Counted from the first letter of the stretch, positions 48,585-60,679 are shown. The stretch: 64,000 nt of DNA from Ligula intestinalis (GCA_036362985.1 JAYGXS010000010.1:13829661-13893660); one strand, 5' to 3'. Made by a program: numbers and translations. The notes: generated by a model not told the origin, from the sequence alone.

Positions 48585-50760
48585 TTTCCCCTCAAACACA
48601 GATGAACTTATTTTGAATCTATCTGATATTAAACTTAACAAACTTCAAACAGAGGCACTTTCTTTGGGACTTGATTTTCGCGTTCCATCCAAACGAATCA
48701 ATGCAGTTGAAGTAGAAGCACAATTCGAGGACCTTAACTCCCAACTCACTGACCTAAAACCAAGATCCAAAGACGAATTGGATTGGCTAAAAGCTAAATT
48801 TGTTGATATTGCTTACCAATATCGTCGAGCGCCAATAACACAACGCTCACCAATAACCAAGGAACATCTAATTGCTCTATCTGCTCTGAAACACCACAAA
48901 GACACTCGTAATTTCTAAACCTGACAAAGGGAATGGTGTTGTCATCCTCAATCGCAAGGATTATGTACAGAAAATGGAAAATATCCTAAATGATTCTAGC
49001 AAATTTCGTCTAGAATCACAAGGAAAAGAGGAAACCAAGGCATTGGAAGAGTCCGCCTGGAAGACCATCAAGCTTTTGATGGATAATAATTTGTTAGACA
49101 CCAAAACAGGACTATATTTAAAACCCAAGGGTTCCTATATTCCGCGACTATACGGATTACCTAAAAATCACAAAAAGGATATCCCTTTACGACCTATCAT
49201 TTCCATGTCCAATTCACCATTTCACAGACTAGCGCGTTGGCTAGTAAAAGAACTAGAACAAATTCGCAATAGATTCTCTACGTATACGCTGAGAGACAGT
49301 TTCCAATTTGTCGATGAAATTAGTAATCAAAATATTGCAGGCAGATATATGATATCTTTGGACGTTGAGTCACTATTTACCAACGTGCCCCTGGATGAAA
49401 CAATTGATATAATTTGTGCATATGCTTCTGAAACTCGCCTGCCCCCTGACATATTACGAGAGTCATTAAAATTATGTACAAAGAATGTTCAGTTCCTATT
49501 TAATGGCCAACTGTATAGACAAGTTGACGGAGTGGCAATGGTTAGTCCTCTTGGTCCTACCTTTGCAGATATATTTATGGGTCACCTCGAAGAAAAAGTA
49601 ATTTCCACATTGAAAAGTACAACACTCTATAGAAGATATGTGGATGACATTTTTGCAATTGTTAAAAACATAAAGGAAGCTAAGAAACTACTGTTAACAA
49701 TGAACAGTTTACATCCAAAAATGAAATTTACGATGGAAGTGGAACGTGGAAACCAGTTTTCTTTCTTAGACGTTCACATGACTAGGCAGAAAGATGGCTC
49801 TATAACGCGAAGAGTTTTCCATAAGAATACATGGAGAGGGCAGTATTTGCATTATCTAAGTTTTGTCCCCTTACAATGGAAACGAAACTTAGTTTGCACC
49901 CTCTTCCAGAGGACAAGCAAAATCTGCTCAATGGATACACTGGATGCAGAAATTGCAAGCCTCAAGGAAACTCTTCTCAAACGTGGTTATCCAGCTCACT
50001 TTATTGAAAAGAATAGCAAACCCTTACGGCAAAAGGTTATAAAACAATCAGCTCCGAAAAAGCCTGTTTTCATTTCCTTGCCATTTAAGGGAGACAACAC
50101 CTTAAACACCATCATGAGATGTTTACGCAATACCATTGAAAGGACCTATTTTGCAGCTGAGCTTGTATTTTGCAACTCGGTGAAGACCCTTCCTATTCCA
50201 ACTGCGAAGGATGCCTTGCCGTTGTACGCCACTTCTAATGTTGTTTACCAATTTACATGCACTTGCGGATGCAAGTACATAGGACGAACACAGCGGCAAT
50301 TGGCAGCCAGAGCGAAAGAGCACTTGCCGAGTTGGTTATTAAGACAGGAGAATAGGACTCCCCATTCTTCTATCACTGAACACCTATTGGATACGGGTCA
50401 TTCTGTTGACCCTAAAACATCCTTCCGAGTACTCGTTCGGGCACGAACAACTCGTATCTTACGCTACCTGGAGGCAGCATACATAAGGCGGTTTAAACCT
50501 GACCTATTTAAACAACTGGAGCATGTGGTGAACCTAACCCTGCCGTGGTAGCACCGGCTCCTTGTTTACCCACCCCCTTCCCACATTTTTGCCTTAGATG
50601 TGTTTGCCTTAGACAGTTTACTGCGTTTTTTGCTGCCCACAATGTTTGAATTCCTACTTTATTGATTGCCTCTTGGCTAACTCAAGTGACCTTGATGTTT
50701 TGGATCGATTTTTCTGTACGAATTCAATTCTGTAATTTATCATTCGTTATTCTGTTTATG
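48585..50760 (+). mobile_element. Penelope-like retroelement, nearly intact
   Basis: One continuous RT plus GIY-YIG coding region, with a frameshift only near its N-terminus. A GAAGACTCGATGCAGTGG segment at 48497 resembles, in inverted orientation, the CCAGCGATCGAGTCTTC flank of the hammerhead units at 55891, hinting at shared termini. The ends are not defined; no intact ribozyme core was found beside it. Confidence 0.88.
48613..50551 (+). pseudogene. Penelope-like RT/GIY-YIG polyprotein with one N-terminal frameshift
   Basis: 48613-48918 encodes an N-terminal region (LQTEALSLGLDFRVPSK). A one-base shift near 48890-48905 moves the frame into VISKPDKGNGVVILNRKDY, continuing without interruption to 50551. 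The RT has IPRLYGLPKNHK, DVESLFTNVPLDE (motif A) and YRRYVDDIFAIVK (catalytic YVDD). The endonuclease has FTCTCGCKYIGRTQRQLAAR with GIY-YIG residues, and ends LTLPW. The ATG at 48974 is internal and not the natural start. Apart from the shift near 48900 and another near 48585 it looks young. Confidence 0.92.
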
Positions 50761-52054
50761 CAGCGAGCGGAAGCGGCTGATGAGCGCTCGCGAAATTTAT
50801 GGTGCCATTAAATTCTGCTACATACGCTGTCTTCAAATTTGTACCTGGGAAACGATGTTTCAAATTAGGGAAGGGACATGACGCCAAATAGTAAACATGC
50901 ATTTCCATTTCCCCGCACCGAAGTGGCATACGCATGTCCTCTTGTACTGATACAAACTTAATTTCTATGACCCCTATCAGCACAGCGTTACGACCACATT
51001 AAGGAGCTATTTCACACGAGATAGGTAAGATTACGGAACGTGTTCGTCGCGTTTTGCCTTGCAAGTAAGTAGGTAGAACCGATCGTGCGGTTGTCAGGGC
51101 GATCCAGGAAACAAAATTGTGGTCAGTATTATAGTGTCTAAATTATCGTTTGGATTTTTCCTATGGGACTTTCCGCAACTATAAACTTACTTTTCGTAGC
51201 TCCCCACGATTTCGTGCAACGCAATTAATCACCAAAACTGTAGAGGGACAGAATTTGGCTTCACGGCAAAATCTACGAAACAAACGAGGTGAGTGGTTGT
51301 TGGTGCTAGTGATGGCAGTTTTTTAGGGCAGGACGACATCCACGATAGTGCTGACTAACACCCATTTGCACTGTTCGCCTTTCTTGAAGAAAAAGCAGCG
51401 TCTATGCACACCGTCCCTGCCTCCAAACTGTATGAGTCAGATCGGCGTATGACCGGCCAGCTGATATCGTTGCGCAGCACCTGGAACAAGCTGCATAAAA
51501 CCATCCTTACACCTGTCCGGTATCAAGGCCACCACCGTACTTGCGTTGTCTCCGACGGTTGAGGCAGATGATAAATTAGCAGGCTGACTGTCCTTTTGGA
51601 ACCCTGTATGGCCTTTACTTGTCTCCACTAGTAGAAGGAGCCTGTGCGAGATCACAGACAGTTAAACCATGTAGAGCGCATTTTCACATGACAGGGCAAG
51701 TCACGTAAGTTCGCATCTTCATGACCAGCCATCCTTGCATTGTCAGCCAGTTGGATCTTTTCTAGCACGTCCCGGAGATACTATAGCTCAGTGTATTTAA
51801 GAGTAATAAGCACTGACCTCAAAGACCCCACCAAAAAGTTTACAAAACATATTCAACTTTAAAATATACATGTGCAGTACTGTAAAATATTTAATAACGT
51901 ATTCATATGGAGAAATTATTATGTATATATATATATGTAAAATAAAAAAATACAGTAAATTTATTATCTCATGACATGTCAACTGAAATTCTAAAGTGTG
52001 TTTTTGTTCGAACACAATGTACAATTGTAATATTGGTTACCGTGAAACTTGATC
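50761..52054. other. Intergenic, nothing recognised
   Basis: AT-rich with a short TA run near 51922. No supported frame or repeat. Confidence 0.4.
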
Positions 52055-52735
52055 ACAGTATATTTCAATCCCGTCAGAGTGCTGGCTTTTCAAAGAGCTT
52101 TTTTGACCGCCTGCATAACGTACATTCTGTAAACAAATGACTACTTGGGTAATATGCAATTTTTCATAGATTTTTACTGCTCTTATACATTCACCTATAT
52201 TTTATGGAACAATGCACAAAAATATTCTTTCTTGTGCACATTTGGTAGGAAATTACGCCTTCTTAAAATTTTGTATTTGAAGAAAAGGTATCATTTGGTT
52301 TGAAAATTTTTATAATTATAAGGTGTTTTACGACCATGAAAAGTGCATTTTAAAAGCAACGTATCTGTCCATTTATTAATGCTTCCTGTGAATTATACAA
52401 CTTGGTCCATATTCTTAGCGAAATTCTGTGAGAACTCTATGTGATCTTTCTCACACCGTAGGAAATATTTAGTTATCCTAAGATAGAATGTATACAGCAT
52501 GCATACAATTTGAAGAAGGCGTAATTTGCTACCAAAGGCGTACAAGAAAGAATATTTTTGTGCATTTTTTTCTATAAAGTACATTTGAATTTAGAATCGT
52601 AATGAAAATAAATGCGTTAAATGCATGCTACTTATGTAGCCATTTTTCACAGAGTTAGCTCTTTGCAGGCGGTCAAAAAGGTGCTCGTTCAATAGTCGGC
52701 AACCTGACGTGATTAAAATACCTTGAGGTTACTTT
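52055..52735. mobile_element. Foldback (MITE-like) element with about 230-bp inverted arms
   Basis: Left arm 52055-52290 and right arm about 52500-52735 are inverted relatives. Shared blocks: TTTTTGACCGCCTGC, TGCACAAAAATATTCTTTC and AATTACGCCTTCTT. The centre (52291-52500) is AT-rich and non-coding. Diverged pieces occur at 15960 and 25757. Target duplication not determined. Confidence 0.8.
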
Positions 52736-52859
52736 GTACTTCAACCAATATTGCAATCCTACTTAAATGATTTTTTTTTTCAAATTCAAAACGCATTTTA
52801 GAATTTCGGTTGACGTTTCATGAGATAGGCAATGTACTGTGTCAGCGTTACCTTTACCT

Positions 52860-53130
52860 ATAAGCAAAGCGTTCAAACGTTGTAACCGAGCTCCCCCTTC
52901 CGGATAAAAGATGTCGTTCGAATTAAATATGCATCAATTTCATGTTGGAACATGTCTTTCGTGTTCGCCGTTATAACATCCTCGGGAAGTCCGTTCTGTA
53001 CTGTGGTTCAGGGCACTGGTCTTGGAAGTATTTTTCACATGTGTTAGTTCGGCGAGAGAGGTGGTAGAGTTAGTCCGCAGGAAGTATTTTTGCACTGTCA
53101 GGACCCCTTATCTGGTTAAGCTCGGAGTAT
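52860..53130 (-). mobile_element. CR1-like LINE 3' end, relic
   Basis: The minus strand encodes in broken frames RTNTCEKYFQDQ, then DFPRM, and ITANTKDMFQHEIDAYL. This resembles the terminal LPENVVLSDTVDIFMHKLDSHL block of the CR1 copy at 61327-62733. Weak. Confidence 0.4.
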
Positions 53131-55317
53131 AGCCAGGTTGCATCTTTTGGATAACACTTGTTCGTAGCTGGGACCGTCGTGCGCAATGCAGGAGTCCAAC
53201 CCTCAACTTGTCACTTTCTATAACGTACGTGTGACAGCCGTTGGGGTAAACAAATGCCTAAATTTCGCCTCAACTGTCGGAAACCCGCACCTGCAATCAT
53301 CGTGCGTTTTTATAGTAGTGCAATTGAAAAAAGCCCTGCATCCTTTACACTGCGGTTTCTCACTGCGTCATAGTCAAGTACTCGCTTCACCACACTTCTC
53401 TCCGTGCTGACGTTCTAGATCTGTTTTACCCCTAACAGTAGATCGATGTTTATCATAAAAGCCTCCCCTATTTGCCTATCAGCCGCGTTGACCAAAACAA
53501 TAATTGTGCACTTGACGACATCAAAATGAGAGCACACACGTGCGCACGCTTTCGGTAACATCGGTTCCCACCGCATTGAAGTGTTGCCGTAAGTGGTTTC
53601 GGTTAACCCCAAATAGACAGGTATTCTTTGTTTGTCTGCGCGTCATAGGTACGAGAACGTCGCTGACCAACGTGTCTGTACTGTGGATCATGAACGGATC
53701 GGTGCCTCTTTATGGGGGTGTGTATAGCCTGGCGTGCGTAACAGTGTCCCTTCCCCCTGCCTCACGGATGTCTGGGTGGCAAAGGCCTTAGCCTAGCCGC
53801 ATCCGAACTGTTTTTTTATCGACTGGTACTACCCAGACAATACAGCATAGGTCCGTGTAATTGCTCTCGCTTCTGTGGAAAAATGTTTCTAGTGGGGAAT
53901 AAAAAAATAACGATCAACGATAAAATTGCATGCGGATTCTGGAAAGCCAGTCAGGCCATCTATGGCTACAACATCTTATTTAGAAGCGCGCTTCTATTCA
54001 TCTCATCAACACATCAGGTAAAAATGCGCAGAAGCTTTTTCCAAGGCACTACTGTACGAGGTGCGGAGACTTGGAAGCAAAACGAGTAAGTTCGCACTTA
54101 TCTTCGAAGGCTACCAAGGTCCCGAAAATTACTTGCATTCTACATAACTGCACCTGACTTGAAGCAGATGGTAGCATCTACCTATGCTCATCTATTATGG
54201 CTACCTCGTTACTGGTACTCGGAGATAAGGCATGCAAAGGCGGCATTAATTGACCGCATGTAGACTTTACTTAAGCTAACATACATGGGAAGATCTCGCA
54301 CAGAATCTGCAAACCTGGAGCACTGCTTTAAAAACTAGAGTCGCACTATGGGCTAGTCGAAACGTGGGCTAGGCAGAAGAGAACCTATAATTCAACTGAG
54401 TAGCGTTGCTGATACCCTGCTTCTCTTACTTCGCCACCCCCCCCCCTTCTTCAAGGTCTGAAACAGACTTGTAGGAAACTAAGTCCCCAGCGTTCACACC
54501 AGAAACGCCACCATTTACACTAAACTCAACCCGCCCACTTCTCTTCACCACAACCCTGCATCTGGGCCCCTAATTTCCATAACTTACATCATTTACCTCG
54601 CAACATTAGCTTAATTGGGACACAAAGAAAGACCTCGGTCGCTATTGTGGACATTGTACCAACTGGTGCATATTGCAACCGCGCATGCCGATCAAACATT
54701 AGCCTGGTCGGTGACTCGGAGGCGCCATGCTTGGAAAACCGGTGTCTGGAGGTCCTATTCACGCCTCTCGCACACGCCTTACCTGCCCAGCCTGACACTG
54801 TCATGCGCAAATACCTTAGCACGCATTGTCCGTCATCATAGCTCAGACGCTCCTTATACCGTCACAGACACGCATGCTTCCAAACAGGCTGACCTGGACC
54901 AATCAGGTTTCGCTCGTCACCGTCGGAAGTGGCGCAGTCAGCGGAATGGAGTAGTGGTGGTGACGCATAATTTGGAACAAAAGCGGTGTTCTGGTAGCAG
55001 CTTTTAGGTGTACATGGTATTCACTGCTTTGCATTCTCTGAGAATAACTAATCTGCACAGGATGCTAGCACCATTTTGAAGGAAGTCAAATCTGACCTCA
55101 ATGTTACAATTAATTAATGATCTCGACAATAACATTTTACAACCATTATGTATCCATTCATTTTGTAACTTACCATAACAACAGTCCAAGCACTAGCTTA
55201 AAGGCCCATACACGTGGTACGTCGGTATTCTGCCGCTGCGAGGGGTCCGGCTCCCCAGTGGGTACCCCTATCTTTCCCTGTTTGCTTTCCGCTTGAGTTA
55301 TCGATTTTGAAAGTTCC
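53131..55317. other. Intergenic, nothing recognised
   Basis: Several frames up to 130 codons (for example 54615-55007) lack motifs. A C homopolymer lies near 54428. Confidence 0.4.
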
Positions 55318-55610
55318 GTTTTTTAATTGCCTTATAAATTGACTTCTGTTCGCGGTATACATCAGTTCGGCAGAGTACCGGTGAAATGCGTGTCTGGGCC
55401 TTTTACCTAGGACCTTGGTAAGTTACAACATTGATACATATTACTACAGTCTGTCCGCTGGCAGCAGGTGTAAACTCCGCAGTGGTTGACGGGTTTCGGC
55501 TCAATTGTACACTTTCAATTTTAATCAATGGCTATAAACTTTAAATATAGTAATGTATGCCGCGAACAGAAATTACTTTCTGAGGAAATTAAAAAGGTGA
55601 ACATGCTGTA
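55318..55610. mobile_element. Short inverted-repeat element (MITE-like)
   Basis: CTGTTCGCGGTATACAT at about 55347 and ATGTATGCCGCGAACAG at about 55553 are inverted copies, and the similarity extends outwards about 30 bases. The 190-base centre is non-coding. TTTCTGAGGAAATT also occurs at 15098, suggesting another partial copy. Confidence 0.65.
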
Positions 55611-55812
55611 TCCTTTGTCATCTTCCGGTGTTGTCTGTTTTGCGTACGCATTTTCATTCACGGTAAATAAACGATATTTTGCTGAGAATTATGGAATTCT
55701 ACTTTAAAACTAAAGCCTATCTCTATCCTTCTCTGCAAAACTAGACAAGGGCTGAAATCACAGGGCTTTCCCGTCTGGCTTTAGTAAACTGGTTGTAAAC
55801 AAAAACTGGTTC

Positions 55813-55899
55813 TGTTTCTGCTACTCATGTCTCTGATGACGAATCCGCGATGGATATCGAAACGTCAGGTGAATAAACATATTGTCCCAGCGATCGAGT
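55813..55899 (+). ncRNA. Hammerhead ribozyme motif, unit 1 (type I, minimal stem III)
   Basis: CTGATGA (55833-55839), 19 bases, GAAACGTC (55859-55866). GAAAC-GTC gives a two-pair stem III with no loop, and cleavage is expected after the C of GTC at 55866. Stem I: GTCT with AGGT next to the core (two of the four pairs are G-U), then TGTTT with AAACA, then CTGG with CCAG. Stem II has four good pairs, but the pairs next to the core are mismatched, so activity may be reduced. Confidence 0.65.
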
Positions 55900-55977
55900 C
55901 TTCTTCTTCTTGGTTGTAAACAGTTGTTAGGGAACGAATTCAGAATTAGTAAACTGGTTGTAAACAAAAACTGGTTC

Positions 55978-56064
55978 TGTTTTTGCTACTCATGTCTCTG
56001 ATGACGAATCCGCGATGGATATCGAAGCGTCAGGTGAATAAACATATTGTCCCAGCGATCGAGT
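55978..56064 (+). ncRNA. Hammerhead ribozyme motif, unit 2 (core mutated)
   Basis: Same layout 165 bases further on. CTGATGA is intact at 55998, but GAAAC reads GAAGC at 56024, changing the pairing adenine of stem III. Confidence 0.6.
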
Positions 56065-56110
56065 CTTCTTCTTCTTGGTTGTAAACAGTTGTAAGGGAAC
56101 GAATTCAGAA

Positions 56111-57064
56111 TTATCTTAGGTTAGATCCACGTATATAGACCTCCGTATCGGAGGTTGCCTTATGCGGGCGTACCTATTCCCGCTTTTTTCCTTCTAGCAT
56201 CAGCCTAGTCCTGCAATGTAGCGCATTGCCACTTATAACGCAGCATTACTTATGCCGCTGCAGTCAAAACATACAGAAATTTCAGATTGGAAATGTATCC
56301 ACCTGAAGAAGAAGAAGAAGAAGACCGCGAATTCCACCTCTCGAATTCCTCTCCCTCTCGGTTGTTTTATTTGCTGTTTAAATTAACAAGAAATTAAACT
56401 GTCTTGTGAATACGGCAAGGTCAATTCAGCTGTCATACCTCAGTAATGTATCACGCAAAGCTAATGCGGCAGATCGATGGCTTGGATCAGTATCGCAACA
56501 AGCCTTCTTTGGCTGTGTACGGGCTCCCCTCCTCCTTGTTTTGATCTCGCTTTTTTCTAGGCCTCTTTAGTTTCAGCGGGAGCTTTTTACTCTACATGCA
56601 CATGACAAACCCTGACTTTGTGACTTTCTTTTTAGGGCTTTCTCTCTCTCTCTCCAGTTGCAACGTATCCGTCCGCCCAGATCTCTCCTTCTCCGTCGCC
56701 TTCGCAGAAACTGTCAAACCGGGCTTCTTACTCTATTTATCCTGCTTTAGTGCACCAGATTTGACCCTCGACCCCCCCCCCCGCACTACACAAGTATTTT
56801 GTCGTTCGCCACAGTATTTCTTCGCTTCTGCTACTATTGCCACCTCTGTGCGCCTCTCAACTTTGTATATTTTTGTTAATAAAAGCTATTACTGTTCTAA
56901 AAAAATGTCGACGCATTTTGCACTTCCGTCTCACTCACACACGCACACCTATTTAATCAAATGGACTGGCCTTCTCTCGGGACGCAGTTTAACTGAGTTT
57001 GTTGACTGACATTGTTGAGTAGAAAGACACGGGAGACTGGACTGAACATTTTTAGTTTATTGGC
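56111..57064. other. Intergenic, nothing recognised
   Basis: Contains a GAA run near 56305, a CT run at 56641 and a C homopolymer near 56775. The frame 56596-57009 shows no motif. Confidence 0.4.
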
Positions 57065-57180
57065 CGTCATCAGTCAGCCATACTCAGGTGTTTGCTGCAC
57101 CCGAGGCTCAAATCCGCGACCTGTTGGCTTGAAATCCAACGCTCTAATCACTGCGCCCCGGGCTCGTCGCCTTGCTGGTT
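57065..57180 (-). mobile_element. SINE with clear tRNA-like head, minus orientation
   Basis: The reverse complement has A box-like GCGCAGTGATTAGAG, anticodon-arm-like GTTGGATTTCAAGCC, B box GGTCGCGGATTTGAGCC, then CTCGGGTGCAGC and GTATGGCTGACTGATGACGG. The best preserved head of this family in the window. Confidence 0.82.
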
Positions 57181-57282
57181 TCGATCGGGAACCAGTGGGC
57201 GCTCACCGATCGGTTACGGGACTTTCTCGTCCCATCGTGCCTTTAGGTTTACCCTTGAGTCCGCTGGCAGCCGCGAGGCGGC

Positions 57283-57500
57283 TAATCAAGAAGACAGTTC
57301 GGTCGTCGATTTTGACTATGTCCATTGCGGGCTTCAGGAAGCTAAAGGAGAACCCCGACGATTTGCAGGTGGATTGGTTTTAGGTTAAAGTAGACTTGCA
57401 TTGCACCTACCGCACTCTCTCTCTGCCCTCGCTCGCTTGAGCTCGATATCAAGAAGATTAGGAGCGGGGTCAGGCGCAGGCGACTGTAGTTGTCAAGCCC
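57283..57500 (-). repeat. Family A dispersed repeat, copy 5
   Basis: Reverse complement: AATCTTCTTGATATCGAGC, GAGAGAGAGTGCGGTAGGTGC, AATGCAAGTC and ATGGACATAGTC with AAATCGACGACCGAACTGTC. Confidence 0.6.
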
Positions 57501-57604
57501 GACTCTGACCTCACTGAGGCGTGGCCGGCTGGTGCCTGAGCCCGCATATATGCGTACCGTCAACGCCCGTAATTATTAGGAGGTTTGGTAGATTTGCCAA
57601 GTTT

Positions 57605-57916
57605 GCGAGTTTTTTCACAATTGGGTCAACTGAGCAAATCTGTCAAACCAACTTAATGATTACGTCAGCCTAGTAGTCATTCTGGTGGATTCTAGATGAT
57701 TGCTAAGGAATGCTGCTTGGGCACTCAACTTGCTGTTCCGTATTGGTGGATTCCATATGGGCGGGTAATATCGACCCAAGTGTGATTAAACTCATGGCGC
57801 GAGGCGGGCGTTTGTAACTTAACAATTAGAGCGTTGAATTCCTGTAAAGGCCTTCTCTGATGCGCGGGTTCAAATCGTGCCAAATGCCTCGAGTTTTTTC
57901 ACAATTGGGTCAACTC
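57605..57916. repeat. 25-bp direct repeats flanking a 260-bp tRNA-like insert
   Basis: GAGTTTTTTCACAATTGGGTCAACT occurs near 57607 and again at 57892. Between them a tRNA-like segment with B box GGGTTCAAATCGTGCC ends just before the second copy (about 57805-57888). This looks like a target-site duplication around a retroposed SINE. Confidence 0.65.
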
Positions 57917-58114
57917 AACGCCCGTAATGTTCGTCATTAATTATGGGAGCGCAGCCCGAATACCGCCTGCCATACCCTGATCTGGTCACCGCGTTGCTCC
58001 AACGTATCTATCACGTGGCCTTTTTACGTGGCAAATATAAGCAAAATAACATTACCGACAAGGACAAGGTGGTCGACTATCCACCATTGTTAATATTCAG
58101 GATTGAAACCAGCA

Positions 58115-58290
58115 AGTTCCCGTGACACAATGGGTTAATGTTGGACCTCAAGCCCACGGGTCGTGGGTTCGAGCCTCGGATGCCACAACATCTGGGATTG
58201 AGTAGGTCTAGCGGATGATGGCAGATAAACCAGGGGTGGCTCTTCCAGTTCCTTTAATCGGTGACATAATCCTACCTATACTGTTAGCGG
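58115..58290 (+). mobile_element. SINE with tRNA-like head, plus orientation
   Basis: ACACAATGGGTTAATGTTGGA as A-box region, B box GTGGGTTCGAGCCTCGG (58162-58178), then GATTGAGTAGGTCTAGCGG and GATGATGGCAGATAAACCAG. Confidence 0.78.
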
Positions 58291-60679
58291 CAAAAGTAGC
58301 TTATGTAAGCTTACTCATAGACCCATAGTCACAACATTTTGTCCTGCAAAAACGGTGGTTATAGAGTTTTGGGGGGCGGGGGAATAAAATAGGCAGAGAA
58401 TGAAAATTTTAGAAGTCAATTTAAGGTGAAAAAAATGTAGTCGAAGTTGCTTCCCACGGCCGCTGGGAGTAAGTTGTTCCGCATGTAAATTTAAGGTGCG
58501 CTCCGCGCCGCGGACCATGCTAATCTAACTCTAGAACGGTAAGTTGGACCTCAGGTAAGTTGAAGTAAAAGACCTACTAACCAACATTTCACTCTTTGTT
58601 AAGGTGTTTGACCAGAGGAACACCCTTTAAGTGAAGTACGCCGACTTCAGCTCAAATGAGACAGTCTCTTCTCGCTGCAACAACACCGCCGGAATATCTC
58701 GGGCCACCCGAGAAAGACGATTGAGGCAGTGTGGACAGGCATTTCGTTAACCATACCTCCCTGAGTTTAGTCAAGACAGGAAACATGATTCCTGAAGTTT
58801 CGATTTTCGTTGTCTGAGTGGAAGTGTTGAGGTCTTCGTGTCCGCTACCATGGCCCGTCAGGTTTCGAGAGATATAACCTGCGTCATCATTAAGGCCGGC
58901 TGGATCAGACGTGATAAGCGATCTCCCCCGCGTGCAGTGTCTGAGGGCAGTTAGCGCAGGAAATTGTGGACGTTGAAAAATAAATTCATACCATCAGTTT
59001 GGTCAGCGGGACTCTGCATACATTAGAGGGGCCAAGGCGTAGTCATCGGAACGCCCTTATCTCCTCACACTCACTCATAGAGCGTGAGAGTGTCTTCATA
59101 AGACTTGTAGACATCGGTGGGAATGCGTATCGCAGGGGGTTGAGTGAGTTAAACCAAGATAACTGCGATCTTCAGCGGAGAAGTCAGTAAAGACAGAGCA
59201 GAAGGAAGAGTATATCGTGTACACAAAGGAACGGAGAATAGATGGATAGAGATTTGAATTGGAGAGCTTACGACCAGCAGGAGAGCTAGCCGCGGTCCAA
59301 GTGCCAGTTTGAGAACAGTCAGGCCAGTAGACAGAGAGAGAGCGTTTCTTGGCTATGTCAGCCTGTGGTCTAGACGGATTGAGGTCATGACAGGAAGGCC
59401 AGGCATCGGGCAGGCAACGACCCACTACATGCGCTTCTCTTCGGAGGCCTTGTTGTTGGGCAGCCTCCATACTCTATCGGAGATTTCTTTCTAAGAAGGA
59501 GGATCACGTGAAACCAGAGAGTGACCATCCGCTGCTGCAGATGAGACCGAGGCCTTGATGGGTTAGTCATCATAGGTGGGAGGATGGTTTAGTTGCTCAT
59601 GCTGGCGCTTGAATTAACATAACTCTCAATGGCAAGGCCGCCACTCGCATCACGGTGTCATTCAGTGCAAGGGGCCCATCATTAACTTGGCGAGTGTTTT
59701 TGATGTCGCCAGTGTTTGAGGTCTACCGCAAATTGGTAGCTGCTTCAGCCAAATACGTTTTGTCATCATTTCTAGCTGACTCTAATGTCATTCTGCAGAT
59801 TTGGTTGGCTGGACCATCAATGTACAACCTAGATCGAGCCATCTACGCAGATATTCTTTGGGCTGATTCAGTCAGTAAATCGCCATTAGCTGAATCCGAC
59901 GATGTCCTCACCTCTCATGGGGACTGAACCTTATTGCGGCCTTTTGTTACTGCGTTTTCCATTGATAAGTATTTTAAAATCACAACTGATTTTTGCGCTC
60001 AAGACCTCGTTGTGCTGGGTCTCCTTAGTTTTGCCATATCAGGGCCCCTTGCACGTGACACTCTGGGTGTGGAAAGAGGGGGAAACTTTCAGGCGTGTAT
60101 GAATGAGAGCACGGCCCGACCCATGGGCTTAACTCTTTGCAGCCACATGCTTCAATCTACGATCATAAATCTACTTATGCAGAACACATTGAACGGACTG
60201 GTCATAAAACGATCGTTTCAATGCTGCGTGAGCAGATGTTTGCGGCAACGTTCGAGGCAAGTGTTCGTGACAGTCTGCTGATTCTGGTCAGCAGAGCTCA
60301 TTATTCTCTCGCAATTTTCGCATAGAGATCGAACCTCACAGCCCGATAGCAATCATCAGAGACTTACGACTGTGTTTGGGTTTAGTTATTGCGCCGATCT
60401 GATTTACGAACAGAAACCAGAGCCCTAATGCATGGAATGACTCACGCAAAGTCATGTTCGAAGTTGGAGTTGGTTGTTAAGCGTACAGTTGGTCTTATTA
60501 TTTTGGTCTGATGGATAAATGTTATCTAAATAACAGCCATTCAGTAAAGAAAATTATCTTTTCAGTTCAATTTATTTAAGGAAAACAGGCAGAATTTTGG
60601 CGAAATCGGAGGATGCCAGATATCGAATAAATTTCCTATCAGGTAACATGAGAGAACAAAACCCTTTGTGTGTGGTGCT
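58291..60679. other. Intergenic, nothing recognised
   Basis: Frames such as 59096-59470 (minus) and 59655-59927 (plus) show no domain motif. A weak GAAACCTGACG segment near 58860 (minus) resembles a decayed hammerhead flank but lacks the core. Confidence 0.4.

Larger units (their letters stand above)
55781..56110 (+). mobile_element. Tandem pair of 165-bp units with hammerhead cores (retrozyme/Penelope-terminus-like)
   Basis: Units 55781-55945 and 55946-56110 are about 97-98% identical with no spacer. Each carries TTAGTAAACTGG at its start, a hammerhead core, AATAAAC, CCCAGCGATCGAG and GAACGAATTCAGAA at its end. No reading frame. Tandem short units with type I hammerheads are known from animal retrozymes and from Penelope termini; placement here is inference. 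Confidence 0.8.

Noticed and set aside
53415..53612. Possible Penelope C-terminus on the minus strand
   Set aside because: Only a vague resemblance (ADRQIGEAFMI); no LPW ending and no neighbouring domain.
54615..55007. Plus-strand 130-codon frame
   Set aside because: No domain features; the opposite strand is also open over part of it.
58856..58895. Hammerhead-like TGATGA and GAAAC on the minus strand
   Set aside because: First core base wrong, spacing 17 and GAAACCTG lacks the GTC; treated as chance or a very old relic.
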